Origin: Delphinapterus leucas
Taxonomy: Eukaryota > Chordata > Mammalia > Artiodactyla > Monodontidae
Assembly: GCF_002288925.2 (NCBI RefSeq)
Contig: NW_022098044.1
Location: forward strand, 15,027,570 to 15,091,569
Reading direction: 5' to 3'
DNA: 64,000 nucleotides
The notes under the pieces were generated by a model. It worked only from the letters and a program-made list of their open reading frames with translations, ran no database searches and had not been told where the DNA came from. Position numbers and translations under genes: made by a program. This document shows, piece after piece, positions 1 to 11,331 of this stretch; positions within the stretch are counted from its first letter, which is position 1; every line of letters starts with the position of its first letter.

Positions 1-1160
1 AAATATGAAGAAAACAGAGACAGTGTAAGGGATAGAACTTGAGGTTGGCAGGTTGTAGAGTTAAGTGGCTTGTTTTTATATCTGCTCTGCTGTTTAGTGG
101 TTGTGTGACCTTGTGCTGATCTGAATTCTTCCTCTCAGAGTCTTCCATGATTTTAGGTGGTTGATGAATGAATCTATCAATATATTTCTTTTTAATCCCC
201 TTCAGGTATCAATATTATTCATGTATTTTCTAGCTATATGTAGAAAAAATCATTTAAAATGACTTAAAGATAGGAAGTTTAGGACTGTCTGGCACGACAT
301 TTGCTTTTTCAAATGACATCAAATTGTTGGCATCTCTAATCATTGTTTCCTTATAGCTAGGATACCACTTAGTATTGATGACACATGGAACAAAGCAGCA
401 GCATCCTTCTCTGCCTGCATTTGGTAAATTGCCACCAAAGTTTTCTCGTAATTGTAAAAATACCCCTTAGGCTGCAACTGTGGGTGATTCCTACCTTCAT
501 GCTGATCAAAAGAAAGAGAGCCTCATTTTTAGGTAAGAGTTCCCCTTTTGCCTTCAGAATTTTGACTTCCTGGAAGGGTCTAGTTGCTCGGTGGGTATTT
601 TGTTGGCTGTTAGTTTTTCTTGCTATCTGCAGCGGGAAGGCTCAGGGAGTCCTACGCTTCAGATAGTGATTTAGAACGTAACAGGGGACCCCTGGGGCTT
701 GGTGTCATTATGAGCTAAGGGAGGACATGGAGCAATGTCAGATGGAGTGGATTCATTAGAATAAATTGCGTGTTGAATTTCCATAGCAGCTCGGAGATGG
801 ATGTATTACTCTGCTGTCATGAAAGATTATCCTTTAATTGTTTTATATGCAAGTTCGAAGTGAACATCAGGGCAGAGCACTTGATTTATGAGCCACTTTT
901 TCTTTAGCCCTGAATTCAGAGTGTCAGTTCCTGAAAGGAGGGGCCCCCTGTACCCCAGAGCCTGGCACAAAATACGTGCTCAATAAATACTTACTTAGCC
1001 TCATGGAAACAAATACTCATGATGGTGAAATCCACCACTAAGAATTTTCATATAATCTTTTTGTGTTGGATTATATCAGTTGTCCTTATTTATATTTTTT
1101 AGATCATGGGATTCTTCAGAATAAAATGAAAGCCAAGGCCTCCCTTAATAGAGTCTACAC
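1..1160. other. Unassigned intronic sequence (also 11332-12491)
   Basis: AT-rich intron of SV2B. The only familiar piece is a MIR/L2-like tail near 950-1000 with CCTGGCAC and TGCTCAATAAATA. A 93-codon open frame at 385-666 has no recognisable domain and is not supported as a gene. Confidence 0.5.
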
Positions 1161-3460
1161 CGATTGCCGTATTTAGGAGTGTGGACTTGGTTCCACAGGC
1201 AATGCAAGAGCTATTAAATGGGGAGCTATTAAATGGCTTTGAGGAAGGGAGTGACGAGGTGGTTTTGGATGATGGCTCTACTCCTGTGATTTTGGTACTG
1301 GGAGTGGTTCTAGAGGAACAGAATCTTAAGGATGAGTTTACTGAATTGGTTCTGGAGCTTCTGGAATCAGTTCTCTAATCTGGTTAGATTTAAAGACACT
1401 ATTGACTCTATTTCCTGTAGTAAAGAGAGCACTTCCTGTTCACAACATGATGTGGCAATAGGGATACACAAGATATCATCATTGGATACTCCTATTCAAA
1501 TACTTACAAGAGGCAAGGATCTAGGTGAGCATTTTTGTCAAACTAACTGCTGTCAAAGTAACGAGTATGAGATTGGCTGGTTGCTCCTAATATCATTGAC
1601 AAAGTGGGAAAAGAAATTAATGAACTGAGGACTCGAATTCCCAGCACAAGCACTGCATAAATGACCCAAAATCTTCTATGTCTGCCCTGAAGGATACCTT
1701 TATCTCCTGAGATTGCTGACAACCAAACCCAGTATCTCATCCTCTGAGTGGCTGAATTACAGTACAGGTTGAATTCCCAGCCTCACAGCATGTCTACTGT
1801 TAAAGTAAAGGCATTGATAGGGAAGAAATAGCATCCTGGAAGTTGGCATGGGGATGTGTGGGAAGACCCTGATGCAGATGGGGACATTGAACTCCTAAAT
1901 TTTGATCAGTTCTCTTCGCCAATAGAAGCAGGCCCTCCACTCGTCTTGAGGGGATTAACCTTGCGTTGATGAGGAAGCTGTAATGGCCTCCCCTTAAGGC
2001 ACCTGCCTTGCAAGACATTGTTGATTCTCCTCAGGACCCCCACCCCTCTTTTCTTCTGGACTTATAACTAAACTCAAGTCCCTGCAGGTCCCTAAAAGTG
2101 AGGGTCAAAATGTGACCCATGAGGAGTTCTGCTACACTGCAAAAGAACTACTTGGTTTTTCTAATTTACACAGAAGTTCAGGGAATATGTGTGGGAATGG
2201 ATATTAGGGGGGTGGGGTAATGGTGGAAGGAACATAAATTTGGATTGGGCCACATTAATTGATATGGACCCGATAAACAGAGATTTCTGCATTTAATGTT
2301 GAAGCTCGGGGAGTTAGAAAGGGCTCTACTAGTTTGGTTGGTTGGTTGGCTAAAACATGGACCAAAAGTTGGCCCACAGTAAATGAACTTGAATGCCAGA
2401 CCTGCCTTGGTTTAATGTAGAGGAAGAGATTCAAAGGCTTAGGGAGATTGGAATGTTAGAGTGAATTTGTCATTTAACACCTACTCACCTGCCTTGGGGG
2501 GTTACACAGGACACACCTTTCACCATGACTATGAGAAATAAATTTGTGAGGGGACCCCCAGCATCCTTGAAGAGCTCTGTGATCACTCTTAAATGTAAGC
2601 CAGACCTCGCAGTGGGGACTTCAGTCACTGAAGTGAGAAACCTAAATGCAGAGTAATTGGACCCTGGGTGGCAGGGGCCAAGTGACAGTACTTAACCACC
2701 AAAGTCAAGGTGGACGTGATTACTGTAATGGACAGCAGAGTCAAAGCAGTACCTGACTCTAAGAGACTGTGGTATTCCCAGAAGTGAAATACATAGGAAG
2801 CCTACTAAATTTTTATTTGATCTGTATGAGCAGAAAAATTCCAGGTCAAGTGAACAAAAGTCTAACCTGTCTCATAAAAACAGTCACTGCCCCTCAATTG
2901 GTTCCCAGATTTGAGCCAGTTTATAGACCCAAAATCCATGAGTGAAGGGGAGGCTGGGTCCCCTTGAGGAAGGATCCCAGGCCGCTGCCAAAAATTTATA
3001 CTGGTTCATCTTTCTCCCGGTCTTCCCCAAGGGACCTTTGGCTTTTTACCAGCGTGACTGCGCGCTGGAGAAAAGGAAATAATCAGACCTTTTGAGGATT
3101 ACCAGACACTGGATCTGGACTGGCACTAATTCCAGGAGATTCAAAACATCACTGTGTTCTATCAGTCAGATTAGGGACTAATGGAGGCCAGGTGATCAAT
3201 GGAGTTTTGGCTCAGGCCCATCTCACAGAGGGCCCGGTAGGTCCCCAAATCCACCCTGTGGTTATTTCCCCAGTTCTGGAGTGCTTAACTGGAGTAGACA
3301 TATTTAGCAACTGGTAAAATCCCCACATTGACGAAAAATGGATTGTCAGGGAGAGAGACTAAGGTGGGAGATCTGACAGAAGTTTACTGGAGTACTCCAA
3401 GGGAGAAATACGCAATTCCTGGACTACTACATCGAGGAAACAGTAGAAGCTGTTTGAGTG
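1160..3460 (+). mobile_element. ERVL-class endogenous retrovirus relic, gag to protease (copy 1)
   Basis: The block 2040-2560 resembles the gag region of ERVL-type elements and 3100-3330 resembles the protease region, in the expected gag-then-pro order on the plus strand. The reading frames are broken by many stops and frameshifts, so no protein can be made. No flanking LTR was recognised. The assignment is from memory of the ERVL family and the outer limits are approximate. An identical block occurs in copy 2. Confidence 0.65.
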
Positions 3461-4760
3461 TTTTGAAAAATTGAGATTTTTTTATATAGAGCTTCAAAAT
3501 ATTTCTGCTATAAGCACCTTTTTTTCTTATTTAATATATGCAAGAAAGAAAACCGATGACTTATGCAAAGAAGACAACCCTTCCTAACTTCAAGAGATTG
3601 ACATTTTTACACAGCTGGCTGTGTTTATTGCAATAAAATCAGTGAATTCATAGTCAGAGGGTTGACTGTGACAAAGCTGATGAGTAAATTCAATTTTCTG
3701 TAACAAACATAAAGGAAGAAAAACAATTTCCTGTACAACCAACCAACCCACCAGCTAACCAAGCAACCAAAAAACCAGCATCGTAATTTCAAGATTAAAA
3801 GTTATTTCACAATTAACCATTGGGGTTAAGAAAAATCTTGCAAGGAGACCTTCTTGAAACAAAACCCTCAGTTTTATGATGCGGGCTACATGTTAAGTAT
3901 GGATTTAGCTTTGAGTGAGGCACTTTTCCCATTTGTCTACAGCTGTTTTTTAATTTTGTGCCTTTCAACTTAGTCCTACATCGAAGGATAGAGCCTACCT
4001 CAGTCTGAAAACATTTGTGTCAAAAACTATTAACCACTTATTCGAACTTATGGATCCTGGATTTCTACTCTGATTTTCATCAAGATTGAATCTAAGCTAT
4101 TTGGAGCTCTATGTGTGTAGGTTTTAGTTTTACATGGAGTAAATAGCATTGTCTGGAAAAAGAGGGGGAGGGGGAGGGGGAGAGGAGTACTTAGCTCTCA
4201 GGGCTGTTGGGAGAATTGAATGAGATCACCCTTCTAACTGTCCAGCTCAGGGTCTGCACACAGTATGTCCTCAGTTAATACTCATTCTGCTCTTCTGATC
4301 CATCTGATCCATCTGTTGGATCTTCTGATCCAACAACCTGATGATGTTCAGCTTCTAACTTGTTTGAACTTTCATTGTAGCAAAGATGTCTCAGTACATT
4401 CTGTCTACACTGCTTGCAGAACGTCTTTGGCCATGAGACCTTCAAAGACTTGAAGGTTTTTTGTTTTTGCTTTTGTTTTTCTCCACAGTTGTAAGCACAC
4501 TCCTTGAGACCTAAATAAAAGATGTTTGGTAACTAATGATTTATTAATTTGGGGAATAAAAATGTGCTAGTTACTTATTTATATGTATTCCCCTATATTT
4601 GTCCCCACCATGGAAAACTTTAGTGAATTAGAAAAAGCTCATAGGGCTGTTAATCCACATATTTGAAAATATAATCTTCAGACCATGGAAAATACAGCAG
4701 GAATGAATGGGAGAAATCCTTAAGTAAACTGTTATATTTACTGGGAATGGAGGGGAAGTT
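3461..4760. other. Unassigned intronic sequence with a short G-rich purine tract (also 14792-16091)
   Basis: No element was recognised. Around 4161-4187 (and 15492-15518) there is a purine run with three G5 tracts separated by single A residues. Short direct repeats of CTGATCCA occur near 4297-4330. No gene is supported. Confidence 0.5.
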
Positions 4761-4764
4761 GCAG

Positions 4765-4850
4765 GGTTGGGCATGTCTCCAGATATTGCAGAATATCCCC
4801 TGGAGGGACAAAGTCACCTCCAGTTGAGAGCCACTGCTCCAGGTGAGGGG
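4765..4850 (-). mobile_element. MER20-like hAT transposon fragment (copy at 16096-16181)
   Basis: The reverse complement carries the MER20 pattern: a GTGGCTCTCAACTGGAGGTGA start, then CCCTCCAGGGGA and a GTCTGGAGACAT block. It is a partial, non-coding copy of an old non-autonomous DNA transposon. The assignment is from memory of the family. Confidence 0.65.
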
Positions 4851-4910
4851 TTCTCCCCTCTGTCTGCCCATTTGAGTCACCTGAGGAGCTGTTAAAAAAT
4901 AAAACAGGCC

Positions 4911-5113
4911 CTGGGACTTCCCTGATGGTCCAGTGGTTAAGACTCCTCACTCCCAATGCAGGGGGCCCGGGTTCGATCCCTGGTCAGGGAACTAGAGCCC
5001 GAATGCTGCAACTAAAGATCCTGCACGAGGCAACGAAGATCCCATGTGCTGCAACTAAGACCCAGCTCAGCCAAATAAATAAATAAATATTATTTAAAAA
5101 ACAAAACAAAACA
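4911..5113 (+). mobile_element. CHR-family tRNA-derived SINE (copy 1)
   Basis: The head is GGGACTTCCCTGATGGTCCA, with a pol III B-box-like GGTTCGATCCC at 4970-4980. It ends in a TAAATAAATAAA and CAAAA-rich tail. The flanks carry the direct repeat AAAACAGGCC (4901-4910 and 5114-5123), a clean target-site duplication. It sits inside a MER5-like element, whose halves (GAGTCACCTGAGGAGCTG before, CTGCCTGGTGATTCTG after) it separates. Confidence 0.9.
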
Positions 5114-5124
5114 AAAACAGGCCT

Positions 5125-5819
5125 TGCTGTAGAATAATGCTGTCAGGGACTCTGTGAGTGAGGTATGGCATAGGCATTTTCCCACAGCTGCCTGGTGATT
5201 CTGTTGTGCAGCCGGGCTAGAAAACTAGGTAGTTTACACAGAGACTCAGGGTTATTAGGAGCTACTGAGTTGTCAGGGTTTTTTTATTGTGCTACCTAGG
5301 AATTCTCCCCAGATGGCTTCCTTCTTGAGTTTGTGGTGATGGATGGGATATTTGCATATACCTTGACCAGTGTAAGGAAAATGGGGCTGTACCCAAAAAT
5401 CTTGTTTACATTTGCAAACAAGATTATCAATGGATTTTGATATCCAAGAGATTATCAATGATTTTCATAGATACTCACATTTGATCTTGAAGTGAAACTG
5501 TGAGGTGGTCAGAGTGGTAATCCCAAGTTTATAGGATGAAGGAAGTGCTGCTTGAAGACCGTAAGTGATGCATATGGTTCCTAAGGTAGTTTTCTTGTCC
5601 TGCGTTGTCACTCATTGCCACTCATGTTCACTGTGGGTTACTTTATAGTAATGAGGTTGGAAGGTTTATTTTTTCATGTATGGATTTCTTCATAAAAGGC
5701 AAAGAACTAATGCTTAAGGGTTCATTATTTACCAGGACTGGTACAACCTCTGTTACCTTTCTTTTAAATTAAAATCAAATTATAATAATTATATTACTAC
5801 CACCACCAAAAATTACAGT
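5125..5819. other. Unassigned intronic sequence (also 16456-17150)
   Basis: Apart from the right part of a MER5-like fragment up to about 5230, nothing was recognised. An imperfect local duplication of GATTATCAATG occurs at 5422 and 5450. Confidence 0.45.
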
Positions 5820-5824
5820 TTGAT

Positions 5825-6040
5825 AAACTCTTTTATACTAAGCATTTTATATATGACATTTCTGATCCTTATAACAACCTGCAAGGGAAGCATTATTTTC
5901 ACTGTTTTACAAATGAGAAAACTTGGTCTCTAAGAGGTTAATGTAACTTGTCAAAACTAGTTAGTGATGGCTCTAGTAGTTGAAACCAGTTATTTCTGCC
6001 TGCAAAGTCTACTGCTGCTCCTTTACCTTGCTGTCCCATC
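5825..6040 (-). repeat. MIR SINE fragment (copy at 17156-17371)
   Basis: The plus strand shows the reverse-complement MIR pattern: ATAACAACCTGCAAGG, TTTTACAAATGAGAAAAC, AAGAGGTTAATGTAACTTG and a diverged AGTTAGTGATGG block. It is an ancient mammalian SINE relic without coding capacity. Confidence 0.75.
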
Positions 6041-7620
6041 TATGGAAGATGTCTCTAGGTGACCGTTACATAAGTAACCTTGAGCAACCTTTACACTAAA
6101 TGCATGACTCTGATAATATACAGTCGCCAAGTAGGCACTGGGCCTCCATCAGAGTGCTAGGGTCAGTTACAGCTTATCTCTGTAGGTGAGAGTATGATGT
6201 AGTCCACGTCCCAGCCAGCTGGACCAGAAAGGCCAGGTGCCGATTTCACCAGGGACTTGCAGTGATCTGAGGCATAGATTGTGAGCCCAGAATAGGCTGT
6301 CATATTGCTGAAGAGCAACACTGCCATCCACCCGTGAAAAGGGTCCCAAGGAATGCTCCATCACCTTTTTAGACCAGAGCAGCAGAGGCACAAAGGACTT
6401 CCCCACCCTCCTTCTGCCAGGAACCACATCAGACAATGGAACATTCTTGTCCAATGTGGAGTTCATGACTATACAGCTATCATGGCCCTTTGCAGGCCAG
6501 CAGGTGTAAAATCTCTCTGTATTTTATAACCCTTGTGCAGCACAAGCCCAGATGAGTTGGGTTTTTCTTTGGAAAGGATTGATTTCGTTTCCAGAGAAGT
6601 CTCAGATATTAGCAGAGCAGGGAGGAGGGAAGGGAGAGTCAGATAGATGGTCTTGGAAATGTAATAGCCTTTGACATGCCCCCTGGGGTCCACTGAACCG
6701 ATTGAACGTGAACACTCTTTTCTCCGTTCGGACGGGCCCAGGCTGCTCAAATGTGCAGAGTGAGCATCATCTGTTTCAACACCAGAGATTTTGCTGACTC
6801 AGAGGCGTGTATCAGTCTCCACTGGGGACGTGCAGCAAATAGCCTAAAGAAGTCGCATCCTTTCCTTGGCCTCTCTGCCTCACCTCTCCTTGGGTCCTAG
6901 AAAGGAAAGTCTTATCCTTCAAAGGAGATGTAACAACAGATTATAAGGCATAAGCCATTACTTAAAACATTATAGAATCGTCTAATATTAGAAGTGAAAG
7001 GGATAAAGGAGAACTCCTAACATGCCTTTCATTTCTAACTGGAGAAAACTGAGCCCCAAGGAGGAAGCGAGTTCTTCAAGGTCGTAAGCTCTGAGAGCAG
7101 GACCTGGGCCCCTGACAACTGGCACAGAGGTCTTTCCTCTATACAGAGTTGTCTTGCCTTTTGTTCTTAAGGAATGACTATGTAAATCAACCAGATGATC
7201 TTTCATCTGTATGCTTTCTTTTTTAGGAGGCGATATGTGTCTAGGATGTATTCAACTGCCGGTAACAATGACTTTGAATCATGAAGATGTTTATTCTTTA
7301 CTTATCAAGAATTCTTAAAGTAGGTAGTTCCAGGGTTGGGTCAATGGCTTACTGATGTCAGGACATTAGGCAAGGACATTCTTCTGGCCTTTCCGTCATG
7401 GTCGTAAGCTGACCACCATAGCTCTATGCTCTACATCCTCCCATGATGGCTTTCCAAGCAGGAAATGAGAGCGATGATGGCAAGAAAGTGCCTCTTCTGC
7501 AATGTTCTCTCTTTTATTGCACAAAAACATTGCCTAGTAGCCTTTGACAGACATCCCTGTATGTCTTATTGCTCTCCCTCAATTAAGAGTTGGATTCAGA
7601 GGACCATCTGAAGTTAACTA
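6041..7620. other. Mostly unassigned intronic sequence (also 17372-18951)
   Basis: A weak MIR-like stretch is visible near 6975-7120 (GAGAAAACTGAGCCCCAAGGAGG). The 93- and 99-codon open frames on the minus strand (6167-6750) show no domain and are taken as chance. Confidence 0.45.
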
Positions 7621-7640
7621 TGCTTCATCCCCTAGGGGGG

Positions 7641-7666
7641 TGTGTGTGTGTGTGTGTGTGTGTGTG
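7641..7666. repeat. (TG)13 microsatellite (copy at 18972-18997)
   Basis: There are thirteen TG units after a G6 run in both copies of the large duplication, with equal length. Identical length at such a mutable locus is evidence on the age or reality of the duplication. Confidence 0.95.
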
Positions 7667-7784
7667 AATTTCTCTGAACATATTTTAATACCTAACAAAA
7701 CCACGCTTCCTTTAACAAGGAAGAAGAGGGAAAAAGTCCTGTTGGGAATGTGACCAACAGAGTCTACCATATGTGTAAACACTT

Positions 7785-8005
7785 TAAAGGTGGACAGTCT
7801 GACTTAATATTTTGGCTCTATCACTAACTACCTCTACCATCTTAGACAAGTCACTTAGCCTCCCTGAACTTTGGTTTCATTATCTATAAGATTAAGATAT
7901 TATTAGTACCTTCCTCACAGAACTATTGTGAGGGGTGATAAGATAGTGTACATCAAGGGCTCATCAAAGTGCCCAGTAAGGACCCAACAAATATGATCTT
8001 GCTTT
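7785..8005 (+). repeat. MIR SINE (copy at 19116-19336)
   Basis: The MIR core reads in the forward direction: CTCTATCACTAACTA, TAGACAAGTCACTTAGCCTC, TTTCATTATCTATAAGATTAAG, ACCTTCCTCACAGAACTATTGTGAGG and a diverged tail before 8005. It is ancient and non-coding. Confidence 0.8.
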
Positions 8006-8269
8006 GTATATATATATATTTTATCTTATTGAATAACTCTTTAAGGAATCAATTATTTATTGAGTGGCTCATTGATGAATGACATACAAGTGCCTCCCTC
8101 ATGGAGGTAACGTTTTAGGGGGAAACAGACAATAAATGAGATGATTCTACCACCCCCCCACACCTTCCTAAACTCCATTCTTCCATTGGCAGGAGCAGGG
8201 GGTGATCCAGAACTCAGGGTGCTCTAGGTAGGTCCTTCAATACTTCTTTTCCCCCTAATACTACCAACC

Positions 8270-8878
8270 GTGCTACCAAAATTGGTTTTGAGACCTTCGG
8301 GAGCATGTTTACACCCTTTGTCACTGTACGTGTTGGTCACCATGAGAGGTCCATGTCTCCCAAGATGTTCATTATCACCCAGACTTTCATCCCCCTATGG
8401 CACTGTGCATCCTTTTTTTTCCCCTATCTCATCTCCCACCTCTTCCCTTAATGTCATTTGCCTTTTTGCTACAACTGAAATGTATTCTCCTCTGAGGACG
8501 TTACTTAGCCCTGCAGTCTTAGTGGGTGGCTGTTTCCTTTTTCATATTCCACACCCCTGTACCATTGCTCCTCCTGGCTCCCCCATGACATTTCCAGACC
8601 ATTCTCCCTTCCTCCTCCTTAAAACATTCCTCATTTGCATCTCCTGCCCTCAGAGGGTATCACCTAGCATGCATCCTTGTTGCAGTCATCTACTGGCCCC
8701 CTGTGTCATGCCCCCTCATTCCTTGAGGAATTGACATTTCCAGACCATTCTCCCTTCCTCCTCCTTAAAACATTCCTCATTTGCATCTCCTGCCCTCAGA
8801 GGGTATCACCCAGCACGCATCCTTGTTGCAGTCATCTACTGGCCCCCTGTGTCATGCCCCCTCATTCCTTGAGGAATT
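8270..8878 (+). mobile_element. L2 LINE relic, cut by the duplication junction
   Basis: This is the same sequence as the first part of the L2 relic at 19601-21740. Here it stops at 8878, where MIR sequence follows at once. A 154-codon open frame runs through it but shows no protein domain. It contains the nested 146-base tandem repeat. Confidence 0.6.
8587..8878 (+). repeat. Two-unit tandem repeat, 146-base period (copy at 19918-20209)
   Basis: Unit 1 is 8587-8732 and unit 2 is 8733-8878; both begin GACATTTCCAGACCATTCTC and end CCTTGAGGAATT. They differ at a few bases (CCTAGCATGC against CCCAGCACGC). The end of unit 2 coincides exactly with the end of identity between the two 11.3-kb copies. 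The same two units with the same differences are present at 19918-20209. Confidence 0.95.
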
Positions 8879-8998
8879 GGTATCTTACCTCATAGGGTTT
8901 TTGAGGGCTAAATGGATTTAATGCATTTAACTTGCCTGAAACAGTGCCTGCCCATAATAGGTGCTCATTTTAGTTATTATTGTTGAGGTTGTTATTAT
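8879..8998 (+). repeat. MIR 3' half, starting abruptly at the duplication junction
   Basis: It opens with GGTATCTTACCTCATAGGGTT, followed by GGCTAAATGGATTTAATGCA, ACAGTGCCTGCCCATAATAGG and TGCTCATTTTAGTTATTATT, the typical second half of a MIR. The first half is missing at the inferred junction. If the tandem model is right, the missing half should lie left of the window, beyond 2453 bases. Confidence 0.8.
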
Positions 8999-9189
8999 TA
9001 CTAAGTTGATTGCTTGATAATGATGACTCATCCAAATTCAGGACTAGATTTTCTCAGGTGACATTGCATATTTCTTTAACCCAAAGTTATTTATAATAGG
9101 CTTTTAAGGTCAAGCTTCCCTACCTTGGCTGGTGAAAAGGCCTTTTCTGTTCAAGTGCTAACCCAGTTCTTTCTTTCCCCTTCCTAGCT

Positions 9190-10590
9190 ATTTTTTTTTT
9201 TTAAGACAATATTTTTTTGAGAAGTTTTAGGTTCACAGACAAATTGAGAGGAAGGTACAGAGGTTTTCTTTATGCCCCTTCCCCACACACATACATCGTC
9301 TCCTCCTATTATCAACATCCTCTAGCAGATGTACGTTGTTACAGTTGATGAACCTACATTGACACATCATAATCACCCAAAGTCCATAGTTTATTTTTAC
9401 CTTAGGGTTCAATCTTGCTGTTACACATTCAATGGGCCCGACAAATGTGTAATGACATATAGCCATCATTACAGTATCATACAGAGAATTTTCACTGCCC
9501 TAAAATTCTTTGTGCTCTGCCTATTCATCTCTCCCCACTTCCCCAACCCCTGGAAACAACTGACTTTTTTTTTTTTACTGTCTGCATAAGGTTTTTTCTT
9601 TTCCAGAATTTCATATAATTGGACTCATATAGTATGTAGCCTTTTCAAATTGCTTTCTTTTGCTTAGTAATATGCATTTAAGTTTCCTCCATGTCTTTTC
9701 ATGGATTAATAGCTCATGTCTTTTTAGTGTTGAATAATATTCCATTGTCTGGATGTACCACAGATTATTTGTCCAGTCACCTACTGAAGGACATCTTGGT
9801 TGCTTCCAAGTTTTGACAATTATGAATAAAACTGCTATAAATGTCCACGTGCAGGTTTTTGTATGGACATAGTTTTCAATTCCTTTGGGAAAGTATCAAG
9901 GAGTGTGATTGCTGGATTGCATGGTAAGAAAAAGTTTGGTTTTGTAAGAAACTGCCGAAGTCTCCTAAAGTGGCTGCGCCATTTTGCTTTCCCACCAGCA
10001 ATGAACGAGAGTTCCTGTTGCTCCACATCCTCGCCAGTATTTGGTGTCTTCAGTGTTCTGGATTTGGTCATACTGATAGGTGTGAAGTGATATCCCGTTT
10101 TTTTTTTTTTTTTTTTTTTTTTTCTTTGCGGTACGCGGGCCTCTCACTGTTGTGGCCTCTCCCGTTGCGGAGCACAGGCTCCGGACGCGCAGGCTCAGTG
10201 GCCGTGGCTCACGGGCCCAGCCGCTCTGCGGCATGTGGGATCTTCCCGGACCGGGGCACGAACCCGCGTCCCCTGCATCGGCAGGCGGACTCTCAACCAC
10301 TGCGCCACCAGAGAAGCCCTATCCCGTTGTTTTAATTTGCATTACTCTGATGACATATGGTGTGGAGCATCCTTCCATATATTTATTTGCCATCTGTATA
10401 CCTTCTTTGGTGAAGTGTTTATTAAGGTCTTTGACCCATTTTTAAAGAAGGATTTTGTTTTCTTATTGTTGAGTTTTAAGAGTTCTTTGTAGGTTTTGGA
10501 TAACAGTCCTTTATCAGATGTGTCTTTTGCAAATATTTTCTACCAGTCTGTGACCTGTCTTCTCATTCTCTTAACTCTCTTTTATTTTAA
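9190..10590 (-). mobile_element. Old L1 (L1M-like) 3' fragment, antisense to SV2B
   Basis: From the left it reads a T-rich stretch, AAGTTTTAGGTTCACAGAC, then AGTATGTAGCC, ATAATATTCCATTGTCTGG, CTGTAGG-type 3' ORF2 sequence and TTTTTATTATTGAGTTTTAAG, the reverse complement of an L1 3' end. The frame is broken and the 5' part is missing. A CHR SINE at 10100-10319 splits it. In this window it occurs only once, because its tandem partner would lie left of position 1. Confidence 0.8.
10100..10319 (-). mobile_element. CHR-2-type SINE inserted in L1
   Basis: Read on the minus strand, the head is GGGCTTCTCTGGTGGCGCAG, followed by the tRNA-derived promoter part, the CGGAGCCTGTGCTCCGCAAC body and a long A tail (T run at 10098-10123). 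The flanking direct repeat TATCCCGTT (10091-10099 and 10320-10328) is the target-site duplication. High similarity to the SINEs at 40123 and 50892 suggests a young family. Confidence 0.93.
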
Positions 10591-10600
10591 AAAGAAACTG

Positions 10601-10723
10601 GGGGAGTTCCTTGGTGGTCTAGTGGTTAGGACTCGGTGCTTTCACTGCCGTGGCCTGGGTTCAATCCCTTGTGGGGGAACTGAGATCCCTCAAGACCTGC
10701 AGCTCAGCAAAAAAAAAAAAAAA
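10601..10723 (+). mobile_element. Short CHR-S-like SINE
   Basis: It begins GGGGAGTTCCTTGGTGGTCT, has a B-box-like GGGTTCAATCCC, and ends in a poly(A) run. Imperfect flanking repeats AAAGAAACTG and AAAGGAAACTG frame it. It is a short tRNA-derived cetartiodactyl SINE related to the one at 4911. Confidence 0.85.
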
Positions 10724-11331
10724 AGGAAACTGAAAGTGATATGCCTCTGGACTTAACTCCTAGTTGATGTTCCAGGGAAAGAATTCAGAAGGAGAACTCT
10801 TCCTACCCCCAAATACGGGCCTCAAATTATAGACTATTTTGTTATTTTCTTCCTGGAAATGGATGAACCATTCAGAAAATAAAAGAAGCGTCCCCAGGCC
10901 GGGTAACAAAAATATCTGGGTACCGCTGTGCCACTTTGCTGAGGTTTTAGAAAGATGAAAGTTTGCTTCCTTGAAGGGTTGTGTTTTAGTGAGTCACTTG
11001 TCTAGAACTGTCTCAGTTGGGGAAGAAGAAGTCCTGTGAAAATGTTATTAGCATTGAAGGGTCAGCCCTGCTTCTTATAAAGTGGTTGGTCCCCTTTAAG
11101 ACAAAAAGAATGCATTCATTTGTTAATTAGACTCTTTATTATTATTTTTAAAAGAATTGCTGGGCATTTCCGCATGCCTGTATTCCCTCTATGGCAATGC
11201 AAGACAGGCAGGTCCCAGCACTCAGTGTGTTTTATTCTAATGGTGAAAATAGAGTTCATACAAGAAATATAAAATACCAAACAGCACTATGCAATTATGC
11301 AATGCAATTTTCAGTATTATCCCTGTTATTC
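10724..11331. other. Unassigned intronic sequence
   Basis: No gene or familiar repeat was recognised. The stretch ends where the internal identity with position 1 begins, but that edge is the window edge, not a biological breakpoint. Confidence 0.5.

Larger units (their letters stand above)
1..8878 (+). repeat. Copy 1 (visible part) of an 11.3-kb tandem duplication
   Basis: Every landmark compared here recurs 11331 bases downstream: positions 1-8878 correspond to 11332-20209. The offset is the same at the start, at 385, at 8270 and at the end, so there is no net insertion or deletion, and no substitution was noticed. The match stops after 8878, where this copy continues GGTATC and the other TAGTGC. 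A simple tandem duplication of period 11331 predicts that copy 1 starts 2453 bases left of the window. It contains an ERVL relic, MER20, MER5, one SINE, MIRs and part of an L2. Confidence 0.93.

Noticed and set aside
385..666. Open frame of 93 codons (and its copy at 11716-11997) as a gene
   Set aside because: No domain, no splice context and no recognisable relative. Its exact recurrence is explained by the tandem duplication, not by selection.
1160..3460. Functional retroviral genes in the ERVL block
   Set aside because: All frames are broken; it is an ancient relic and no LTR pair was found.
4911..5113. Possible tRNA gene because of the B-box-like GGTTCGATCCC
   Set aside because: The head is tRNA-derived but belongs to a SINE with A-rich tail and target duplication; no full cloverleaf was seen.
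8270..8734. 154-codon open frame, the longest in the left part
   Set aside because: It runs through an L2 relic and a 146-base tandem repeat in pyrimidine-rich sequence; its composition (Ser, Pro, Leu, Cys) is what such DNA gives by chance.
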